Positions 1-5,711 of a stretch of 5,711 nt of DNA are shown here, piece after piece. The stretch is from assembly GCA_964549475.1 (NCBI GenBank), contig CAZJXH010000245.1, positions 1 through 5,711 of the forward strand. Direction: 5' to 3'. Position numbers and translations under genes: made by a program. Every line of letters starts with the position of its first letter. The first letter of the stretch is position 1. The notes beneath the pieces are model-generated. The model saw only the letters and a list, made by a program, of their open reading frames with translations. It made no database searches and was not told the DNA's origin. Source of the stretch: JBBQKF01 sp964549475 (GTDB lineage Bacteria > Bacillota > Clostridia > Saccharofermentanales > UBA5734).

Positions 1-1580
1 AAGAAAAGATGTTTTTTTTCATGCGGTATCTTGACAAGGAATTGCAAAGTGTGAGCCAGATGCTGGTTGCGTTGAACAACGATCCAGATATTCCGGATTA
101 TATTCTGCTTCAGGATGAGAAGATCAGTTATGAAAAAGTCCAAAGTGAAAATGGCATTCTGACGAAAATGAATATCATCTATTATTCAAGTAGCTATGTG
201 GATGATGTGTTTATTCTGTTTCCTCGAAACGGGCAACAGCTGTCTTTATTAAAAAGAAGCTCGAATATGGATGAGAAGGGAAAAAAAGTCGTTGAAAGAA
301 TTCAAAAATCAAAAACACGGCTTGAGCGATTTGCTGAAAATGGCGGATTGACTTATACCATCGTTTTCCCGGATGTCTATTCGGTAAACAACCAGGTGGA
401 GTACATTCTTGGAGTGGACATCAATCAAAACCGGATTCTGGATGGATTGAAAACTTTGCAGTCGGATTCCGCCCTGAACGTTTTTCTGGTGGAGAATGAG
501 ACAAGAAGCCTCGTCGGGAACGGGTCTTCGACGATCGTAAATAAAAGTATATACAATTCAATGATTGATAAAACCGCTTTATCCGCCATCAATGTGGTGA
601 CCATTGACGGGGAACGATACCTGGTTCAGACCAATTCATCGGCAGACGGCGTGTTTTCGCTGATTTCCTATGTGAAAGAGAAAGAAATACTGGCATCTGT
701 CTATATGCTTAACCGGCTGTTCTGGATATTTGTTGTCTGCTCGATTCTGTTCATTTCGGCTTTTTCCATCGTGATATTCAGGCAGATTCAAAGACCGTTG
801 AACACGCTGGTGCATTATATGGGAGAAATTGAAAAGGGAAATCTGAATATCAATTTTGATCGCAAACAAGGAGATGAATTCGGATATGTCTATAAACAGT
901 TTAACAAAATGGCTTTCCAGCTGCGGACGCTGATCGAAGAGGTGCTTGAGAAAAAAATCCAGCTGCAGCAGTCCCAGCTGCGGCAGCTTCAGTCACAGAT
1001 CAACCCCCATTTTCTTTTTAACTGTTTTTATATCGGATATCGGATGGCCAAAGACGGGGAGAACGAAAATGTCGCCAATCTATGCAAATATCTCGGGGAT
1101 TATTTCCGGTTTGTGACACAGCAGGCGCAAGACCTGATCCCGCTGGAAGATGAATTGCGATTTACAATCACCTACCTGAATATCCAAAAAATCCGGTTCC
1201 CGACAAAATTGTTTTTTTCTATCCAAAAAGACGAAGGAACGGATTCCGTTTTAATTCCGGGACTGACGATACAGACCCTGGTTGAAAACTCAATCCTGCA
1301 TGGATTTGACAATATTGAAGGTCCTGTAAACGTAGAAATCAATGTCCGAATGGTTGATAACAATGCGCATATCGAAGTTCTTGACAACGGGATCGGAATA
1401 CCTGAGGCGGCAATGCAGGAGCTGAGAGACAATTTGAATTGCACGGACCCTGACTCAGAGCATTGCGGTTTGTGGAATGTACATTACAGACTGTGCAGCA
1501 ACTTTAAAAATCAAAGCGGACTTGTCATCGAAGCACGTGAAGGCGGCGGCTTGAAAGTTTCTTTTATTATTCCATGCTGA
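1..1580 (+). CDS. YesM-type sensor histidine kinase, 5' end cut by the window edge
   Basis: This is a membrane sensor kinase that autophosphorylates on histidine and passes the phosphate to the response regulator encoded next. The frame is open to the left edge, so the ATG at 9 is probably internal; residue numbers count from it. Residues 1-230 look like an extracytoplasmic sensor region (dCache-like by family analogy). A hydrophobic membrane segment lies at about 231-257 and a HAMP domain at about 258-311. A Gln/Leu-rich coiled coil follows, then the H-box QINPHFLFN with phosphoacceptor His334. The ATPase domain has an N-box LVENSILHG (Asn427), a G1 box DNGIGIP (459-465), and a degenerate G2 box GLWNVHYRL near 487. 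It ends in GGGLKVSFIIP. Family members normally start with a first membrane helix, which is absent here, so some tens of codons probably lie upstream. The family and domain assignment is firm; the stimulus is unknown. Confidence 0.93.
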   Translation, partial: EKMFFFMRYLDKELQSVSQMLVALNNDPDIPDYILLQDEKISYEKVQSENGILTKMNIIYYSSSYVDDVFILFPRNGQQLSLLKRSSNMDEKGKKVVERIQKSKTRLERFAENGGLTYTIVFPDVYSVNNQVEYILGVDINQNRILDGLKTLQSDSALNVFLVENETRSLVGNGSSTIVNKSIYNSMIDKTALSAINVVTIDGERYLVQTNSSADGVFSLISYVKEKEILASVYMLNRLFWIFVVCSILFISAFSIVIFRQIQRPLNTLVHYMGEIEKGNLNINFDRKQGDEFGYVYKQFNKMAFQLRTLIEEVLEKKIQLQQSQLRQLQSQINPHFLFNCFYIGYRMAKDGENENVANLCKYLGDYFRFVTQQAQDLIPLEDELRFTITYLNIQKIRFPTKLFFSIQKDEGTDSVLIPGLTIQTLVENSILHGFDNIEGPVNVEINVRMVDNNAHIEVLDNGIGIPEAAMQELRDNLNCTDPDSEHCGLWNVHYRLCSNFKNQSGLVIEAREGGGLKVSFIIPC

Positions 1581-1631
1581 CATTCTGTCCAATACAATGG
1601 GAAACCAAAACAAGAGGAGGAGCTGCATAAT

Positions 1632-3251
1632 ATGTATCGATTGCTGATTGTCGATGATGAACCGGTTATTGTGGAAGGACTGGCTGCCATGCTTGGCGCA
1701 TCGGATCTGCCGTTTAAAGAGATCAAACTGGCTTATTCTGCAACAGAAGCGCTGGCTTACTTCGAAGAGTCTGTGTTTGATATTGTCCTGGCGGATATCC
1801 GCATGCCGAAAATAAACGGGCTGCAGATGGTCGATATCATTAAGCAGAAATCGTCCACCTGCAAAATCATTTTTCTTTCCGGGTATTCTGATTTTGAATA
1901 TGCACGGCAGGCCATAAAGTTCGGGGCAAGTGACTATTTATTGAAACCCATCGAGGATGAAGGGGTGGTCTCATCCATTAAAAAAGTGATCCATGAACTG
2001 GAAAAAGAATATGACACCATGCTTGCTCTTCAGAAAGCAAAGCAGCAGGCACTGAAATCGATGCATTTCTTGAAAGATGAATTTTTTAATAAGCTGTTTG
2101 AAAAAACAATAAAACCGGATATCGAGCTGCTGAAAGAGAAATTCGAGGAGTTTTCGATTCCGCTTCATGCAGAACAACCGATCGCATCCGGCATTTTATT
2201 TCGAATCGATCACTGGGACAAATATTTCGAGCCAAAGGATGAACCTTTGCTGCAATTTGCTGTTGAGAATATATTGACTGAAATATTGGGAGACTCCTGT
2301 TTTGTTGAATCCTTTAAAGTGGAAAGAGGCTTGGCAGCAATTTTGGTGCAATCAAAAGAGGAAAGCACACCAATAAACATTTCAGACATCCTGCAGCAGA
2401 AACTGGAGGAAGCCCAGGATACAATCTACCGTGTGCTTGGTGCGGTCGTTTCTTTCGCATTGATTCCGAAACCTCTTATGTGGAGCCAGTGGCCGGATGA
2501 ACTGGACAGGCTTGTCTCTACTATGAAATTGCATCTCGGGGAGGGGATGCTCATCGTTCTTGACGGAGTGGAGCTTGAATATAATTTCTCTGAAATGACA
2601 GAAGTGATTCAAGGGGTTATTCATGCCATCAATTCGAATGACATGGCGACTTTCCAAAAATATCTCGGCATGGCCATACAAGAGATCCAACGCACATCAG
2701 GCAGTACGGTCAATGCGATCAGCTCATTATTCATGACGGTTTCCACGCATATGCTGAATCAAGCCCGCAAATACAGCCTGAACACCCTTTTCAGCACCGG
2801 TGACATGGAAAAGATGACAAATTTGTATAAACATAAAAATCTGGATGAGGTCCAGAATTTCATGGTGGAAAAATTCAGGCAGCTGGTGAACATGGTGGAT
2901 TCCTATTCCAAAAATCCTGCTGAGGTAATCACAAATCAAGTTAAAACATATATTGCAAACCATCTGGATGAAGACCTGTCTCTTGATGTGCTGGCCAGAA
3001 TGGTATACATGAATTCTTCCTACTTGTCGCGGATTTTCAGCCAGCATACAAAGGAACAACTCAGTGTGTACATTACAAGGACAAAGATGGAATTCGCAAA
3101 ATCGCTATTATTCAATGATGATTTCAAGATTTATGAAATTTCAAAAAAAGTAGGCTATGAGAATCCCAACTATTTTGCAAAAGTATTTAAAAAATCATTC
3201 GGTATCTCCCCGCAGGACTTTCGATTATTGAATTGCAGAACAGGAGAATAA
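1632..3251 (+). CDS. YesN-type response regulator, receiver plus AraC-family DNA-binding domain
   Basis: This is the cytoplasmic partner of the preceding kinase, from which it is separated by 51 bases with no visible terminator; the two are probably cotranscribed. The receiver domain covers about residues 1-120: acidic pair Asp8-Asp9, phosphoacceptor Asp55 in VLADIRMPKINGL, Ser83 in FLSGYSDF, and conserved Lys105 in DYLLKP. Residues about 125-425 form a long, poorly conserved middle region typical of YesN-like regulators, with no motif that I recognise. The C-terminus (about 428-535) is an AraC-type domain with two helix-turn-helix units. The first is SLDVLARMVYMNSSYLSRIF (450-469). The second starts at KIYEISKKVGYENPNYFAKV (499-518) and is followed by FGISPQDFR. 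The length of 539 residues is usual for the family. The start ATG is 11 bases after AGGAGG (1615-1620). It is probably an activator of a transport or catabolic operon outside this window; the regulated genes cannot be inferred. Confidence 0.95.
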   Translation: MYRLLIVDDEPVIVEGLAAMLGASDLPFKEIKLAYSATEALAYFEESVFDIVLADIRMPKINGLQMVDIIKQKSSTCKIIFLSGYSDFEYARQAIKFGASDYLLKPIEDEGVVSSIKKVIHELEKEYDTMLALQKAKQQALKSMHFLKDEFFNKLFEKTIKPDIELLKEKFEEFSIPLHAEQPIASGILFRIDHWDKYFEPKDEPLLQFAVENILTEILGDSCFVESFKVERGLAAILVQSKEESTPINISDILQQKLEEAQDTIYRVLGAVVSFALIPKPLMWSQWPDELDRLVSTMKLHLGEGMLIVLDGVELEYNFSEMTEVIQGVIHAINSNDMATFQKYLGMAIQEIQRTSGSTVNAISSLFMTVSTHMLNQARKYSLNTLFSTGDMEKMTNLYKHKNLDEVQNFMVEKFRQLVNMVDSYSKNPAEVITNQVKTYIANHLDEDLSLDVLARMVYMNSSYLSRIFSQHTKEQLSVYITRTKMEFAKSLLFNDDFKIYEISKKVGYENPNYFAKVFKKSFGISPQDFRLLNCRTGE

Positions 3252-3340
3252 AAACCACAATAGTAAACATAACAACTTTCATTATGTGTGGGAAAGCATT
3301 CAAGAATCTGTCTAAAAAATGACGAATCGGCTGCAAATCC

Positions 3341-3368
3341 TTGCAATCGACCGTTATTTTGCTATACT
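3341..3368 (+). promoter_or_regulatory. Predicted sigma-A-type promoter of the XRE-cupin/synthetase operon
   Basis: The -35 hexamer is TTGCAA (3341-3346) and the -10 hexamer is TATACT (3363-3368), separated by 16 bases. Each hexamer is one or two bases from the TTGACA/TATAAT consensus. Transcription would start near 3375, leaving a leader of about 74 bases before the ATG at 3449. Position, strand and the change of block all fit a promoter for the downstream pair. The prediction is from sequence only. Confidence 0.7.
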
Positions 3369-3400
3369 CTAATTAACAGATTTGTGATTCGAACCGTTAT
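3347..3400 (+). repeat. Pair of near-identical direct repeats TCGA(A)CCGTTAT, possible operator
   Basis: TCGACCGTTAT (3347-3357) recurs as TCGAACCGTTAT (3389-3400), one inserted A being the only difference. The shared core ACCGTTAT starts at 3350 and 3393, 43 bases apart, close to four helical turns. The first copy fills the spacer between the -35 and -10 hexamers; the second lies roughly 15-25 bases after the predicted start. That arrangement is what an autoregulatory repressor site would look like, but a chance match of this length in a short region cannot be excluded. Confidence 0.4.
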
Positions 3401-3401
3401 C

Positions 3402-3428
3402 CGGATTTTCAAAAAACACAGGAATCCG
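3402..3428 (+). promoter_or_regulatory. Inverted repeat in the leader of the XRE-cupin gene
   Basis: CGGATT (3402-3407) is exactly complementary to AATCCG (3423-3428), and two further G-T pairs can extend the stem inward, leaving an A-rich loop of about 11 bases. The left arm overlaps the perfect palindrome ATCCGGAT (3399-3406). It ends 8 bases before the ribosome binding site. It could be a protein-binding dyad with half-sites about two helical turns apart, or a weak leader hairpin. It lacks the T-run of a terminator. Confidence 0.35.
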
Positions 3429-3436
3429 TAGAATTC

Positions 3437-3443
3437 AAGGAGG
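3437..3443 (+). promoter_or_regulatory. Ribosome binding site that sets the XRE-cupin start
   Basis: AAGGAGG lies 5 bases before the ATG at 3449 and is a near-perfect anti-Shine-Dalgarno match. This favours that ATG over the in-frame ATG at 3464 (Met6), for which the same site would be about 20 bases away. Confidence 0.8.
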
Positions 3444-3448
3444 CTTAT

Positions 3449-4018
3449 ATGGAAGAAAAAATCATGGAAATCGCCGAAAGACTCAAGGGAATGCGGGATG
3501 TATTGGACATCAGCGCACAGGAAATGGCCGACGTGACCGGAGTGTCCATCGAAGACTACCTCCAGTACGAATCCGGAGCAAAGGACTATTCCTTCACCTT
3601 CCTTTATAAAGCCGCCAACCGGTTCGGAATTGACATGACGGACCTGATCACAGGGGAATCCCCTCACTTGTCCGGATTTTCCATTGTGCGCAAGGGCGAG
3701 GGGCTTCCGATTGAGAGAAGGAAAGGATTCAAGTATCAGAATCTCGCTTATCTGTTCAAAGAACGGATCGCCGAACCCTTTCTGGTCACTGCAAAGTATG
3801 ATGCCGGCGCGGCGGAGGATCCGATCCCGATGAGCAGCCACGCAGGACAGGAGTTCGATTACATCCTGTCCGGATCGATGCGCGTCCGGATTGGCGAGAA
3901 CGAAGCGATTTTGCGGGAGGGCGATACCATTTACTATGATTCCGGAACGAAGCATGGGATGGTTGCAATCGATGGAGACTGTACGTTCATGGCTGTGGTC
4001 ATGAATGAGCAGAAATAA
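3449..4018 (+). CDS. XRE-family transcriptional regulator with C-terminal cupin sensor domain
   Basis: This 189-residue cytoplasmic protein should bind DNA through an N-terminal Cro/CI-type helix-turn-helix (about residues 8-66, including ISAQEMADVTGVSIEDYLQYE and FLYKAANRFGIDMTDLI). It should bind a small ligand through a C-terminal cupin barrel (about 110-186). A linker RKGFKYQNLAYLFKERIAEP joins them. Cupin motif 1 is seen around SSHAGQEFDYILSG and motif 2 around GDTIYYDSGTKHGM. The usual metal ligands His131, Glu135 and His169 are present, but the first His of the HxH pair is Ser129. The length is normal for this two-domain architecture. It has its own predicted promoter and sits 30 bases before an acyl-CoA synthetase gene, so it is probably a local autoregulator of that gene. 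Whether it represses or activates, and which ligand it binds, is inference. Confidence 0.93.
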   Translation: MEEKIMEIAERLKGMRDVLDISAQEMADVTGVSIEDYLQYESGAKDYSFTFLYKAANRFGIDMTDLITGESPHLSGFSIVRKGEGLPIERRKGFKYQNLAYLFKERIAEPFLVTAKYDAGAAEDPIPMSSHAGQEFDYILSGSMRVRIGENEAILREGDTIYYDSGTKHGMVAIDGDCTFMAVVMNEQK

Positions 4019-4048
4019 ATTTTTTAAGAATAGTCGGAGGAGATACGA

Positions 4049-5711
4049 ATGCTGCAATTGCATAAAAAATATGTCACAGAAGTCCTGGATGAAAACGGAA
4101 CGATCAAGTCCTTCCATTTGAATATGCCGGACAATTTCAATTTCGCTTATGATATTGTGGACCAGATCGCAAAAGCCGAACCGGACCGCCGTGCGATGGT
4201 ATGGTGCAACGACGCGGGGGAGGAGCGCGTTTTTACGTTCGGTGATATGAAGCGCGAAAGCGACAAGGCCGCCGCGTTCTTCCAAGAGAAGGGAATCCAC
4301 AAAGGAGACAGGGTCATGCTGATCCTGATCCGGCATTACCAGTTCTGGTTTGCCATCCTGGGCCTTCACAAGATCGGCGCAATCGGGATTCCCGCAACGA
4401 ACCAGCTGCAGGTGAAAGACATCCTCTACCGTTTTGACGCAGCCAATATCACTTCTGTCATCTGTACCGCTGTAGGCGAGATCTCAGATCATGTCGAGTC
4501 TGCGGCGAAAGAGTACGGCAGGATTTCCAATCTGATTCTGGTAAGGGGACATAAAGACGGATGGGCTTCCTTTGAAGACGGACTGGAAAAAGCAAAGAAA
4601 TTTGTTCCTCCCGCAGGAGACGACGCAACGAAGATCACCGACCCGATTCTTTTATATTTCACCTCAGGGACGACCGGCATGCCCAAAATGGTGGTTCATG
4701 ACCATTCGTATCCAATCGCGCATCTGGTCACCGCGAAATACTGGCACAAGGTCGATCCGGATGGACTGCACCTGACGGTCTCCGAGACCGGCTGGGCGAA
4801 ATCCGTCTGGGGCAAGCTCTATGGACAATGGATCATGGAAGCCGGAATCTTCGTGTATGACATGGACAAATTCGTGCCTCAGAATCTGCTGTCAAAAATC
4901 TCTCACTACAAAGTCACCACGTTCTGCGCGCCTCCGACCATCTACCGGTTCCTGATCAAGGAGGATTTCTCGCAATACGACTTCACTTCCGTGCAGCATT
5001 GCACCATCGCCGGGGAGGCGCTCAATCCGGAGGTGTACGAGCAGTTCCACAAAATGACGGGACTGGAACTGAAGGAAGGATTCGGGCAGACCGAGACAAC
5101 CCTTTCAGCGGCTACTTTCTTCTGGATGAAAACGAAACCGGGCTCGATGGGAAAACCTTCCGCTGCTTATGATGTGGCTCTTCTGGACGAGGATGGGTCT
5201 CCGACGAAACCCGGTCTGGTCGGGGAGATCACGATTCATACCGGGGACAGGAAAGTGCCCGGCATGTTCCTGCGATATGACAAGAACGAAGAACTGACCC
5301 ATACCGTATGGCATGACGGTATTTACCATACGGGAGACACGGCCTGGCAGGATGAGGATGGATATCTTTGGTATGTCGGCCGCAAGGATGATATTATCAA
5401 GAGTTCGGGATACCGCATCGGGCCATTCGAAGTCGAAAGCGTCCTGATGGAGCACCCCGGCGTTCTGGAATGTGCGATCATCGGAGTTCCGGATCCTGTC
5501 CGGGGCCAGGTCATCAAAGCGACCGTGGTTCTGGCGAAGGGGTATGAACCCGGCGAGGAGCTGAAGAAAGAAATGCAGAATTATGTCAAGACCCATACCG
5601 CCCCTTATAAATATCCAAGAATCCTGGAGTTTGTCAATGAACTGCCGAAGACCATCAGCGGCAAGATCAAGCGCACAGACATCCGGGAAGCCTACGACAA
5701 CGCAAATAAAT
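4049..5711 (+). CDS. AMP-forming acyl-CoA synthetase, medium-chain (ACSM/MACS)-like; stop codon at or beyond the window edge
   Basis: It should activate a carboxylic acid with ATP to an acyl-AMP and then transfer the acyl group to CoA, in the cytoplasm. The frame starts at the ATG 8 bases after GGAGG (4036-4040) and runs 554 codons to base 5710; base 5711 is T, so a stop probably follows directly. Length is typical of the family. Motifs in order: the ATP-binding loop TSGTTGMPK (205-213), GWAKSVWGKLYGQW (248-261), AGEALNPE (321-328), GFGQTET (344-350), YHTGD (426-430), GRKDDIIKSSGYRIGPFE (444-461), TAPYKYPR (517-524) and LPKTISGKIKR (532-542) with catalytic Lys539. The blocks SSGYRIGP and TAPYKYPR resemble medium-chain ACSM/MACS enzymes rather than the larger classical acetyl-CoA synthetase. 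The substrate cannot be fixed: short, medium, branched or aromatic acids are all possible. It is probably cotranscribed with the XRE-cupin gene. No inactivating change is visible. Confidence 0.93.
   Translation, partial: MLQLHKKYVTEVLDENGTIKSFHLNMPDNFNFAYDIVDQIAKAEPDRRAMVWCNDAGEERVFTFGDMKRESDKAAAFFQEKGIHKGDRVMLILIRHYQFWFAILGLHKIGAIGIPATNQLQVKDILYRFDAANITSVICTAVGEISDHVESAAKEYGRISNLILVRGHKDGWASFEDGLEKAKKFVPPAGDDATKITDPILLYFTSGTTGMPKMVVHDHSYPIAHLVTAKYWHKVDPDGLHLTVSETGWAKSVWGKLYGQWIMEAGIFVYDMDKFVPQNLLSKISHYKVTTFCAPPTIYRFLIKEDFSQYDFTSVQHCTIAGEALNPEVYEQFHKMTGLELKEGFGQTETTLSAATFFWMKTKPGSMGKPSAAYDVALLDEDGSPTKPGLVGEITIHTGDRKVPGMFLRYDKNEELTHTVWHDGIYHTGDTAWQDEDGYLWYVGRKDDIIKSSGYRIGPFEVESVLMEHPGVLECAIIGVPDPVRGQVIKATVVLAKGYEPGEELKKEMQNYVKTHTAPYKYPRILEFVNELPKTISGKIKRTDIREAYDNANK

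Larger units (their letters stand above)
3252..3448. other. Intergenic regulatory region between the two transcription blocks
   Basis: These 197 bases hold no credible gene. The first part, about 3252-3320, is AT-rich. Its only hairpin has a 6-bp stem (ACATAA at 3267-3272 with TTATGT at 3282-3287) and no following T-run, so it does not qualify as an intrinsic terminator. The second part holds a promoter, a repeated TCGA(A)CCGTTAT element and an inverted repeat, described separately. It ends in the ribosome binding site of the XRE-cupin gene. Confidence 0.75.

Noticed and set aside
1594..1599. TACAAT as a -10 element for a separate promoter of the response regulator gene
   Set aside because: No acceptable -35 hexamer is found at the proper distance, and the short gap after the kinase gene suggests cotranscription.
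3267..3287. ACATAA/TTATGT hairpin after the response regulator, as a terminator
   Set aside because: The stem is only 6 mostly A-T pairs with a 9-base loop, and no T-run follows.
3400..3681. The 11-mer TCCGGATTTTC present at 3400-3410 and again at 3671-3681
   Set aside because: A few 11-mer repeats are expected by chance in a window this size, and the second copy is explained by codons of the XRE-cupin gene.
3362..4369. A 335-codon open frame on the minus strand
   Set aside because: It lies antisense to the XRE-cupin gene and the start of the synthetase gene, both of which have clear family motifs and ribosome binding sites. Its translation shows no recognisable domain, and it covers the promoter region. 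It is best explained as a by-product of codon bias in the GC-richer block.
4572..4775. A 67-codon + strand frame inside the synthetase gene
   Set aside because: It is out of frame with the conserved ATP-binding loop coded by the same bases and has no family resemblance.
5105..5596. A 163-codon open frame on the minus strand inside the synthetase gene
   Set aside because: It is antisense to conserved synthetase motifs and has no recognisable protein features.

Overview
The window looks like a stretch of a low-to-mid GC Bacillota chromosome, most likely of the Clostridia. This inference rests on the YesM/YesN-type two-component pair, strong AAGGAGG-type ribosome binding sites, a sigma-A-like promoter and the medium-chain-type acyl-CoA synthetase. 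No species can be named from the sequence. All four genes lie on the + strand and fall into two transcription blocks. I see no rRNA, tRNA, CRISPR array, insertion sequence or attachment site.

Block 1 (1-3251) is a two-component system. A membrane sensor histidine kinase of the YesM/LytS type (His_kinase family) is cut at its 5' end by the window edge. After 51 bases comes a 539-residue YesN-type response regulator with an N-terminal receiver and a C-terminal AraC-type DNA-binding domain. In this family the kinase senses an extracellular signal, often a carbohydrate, and the regulator usually activates adjacent transport or catabolic genes. Those targets are not in the window, so the stimulus cannot be assigned.

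The 197-base gap at 3252-3448 separates the blocks. It holds a good promoter (TTGCAA, 16 bases, TATACT), a near-repeated TCGA(A)CCGTTAT element with one copy inside the promoter spacer, and an inverted repeat just before the next ribosome binding site. I find no convincing intrinsic terminator for block 1.

Block 2 (3449-5711) is a compact operon. It encodes a 189-residue XRE-type helix-turn-helix protein with a C-terminal cupin domain, followed 30 bases later by an AMP-forming acyl-CoA synthetase related to the medium-chain (ACSM/MACS) group. The synthetase reads for 554 codons, and the last base of the window is probably the first base of its stop codon. The likely logic is that the cupin domain senses a small molecule, perhaps the acid substrate or its CoA ester, and the regulator controls its own promoter and thus the synthetase. 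Block 2 is visibly richer in G+C than block 1. Nothing here is clearly an undescribed system. The points most worth a second look are the regulator-synthetase module and its promoter architecture.
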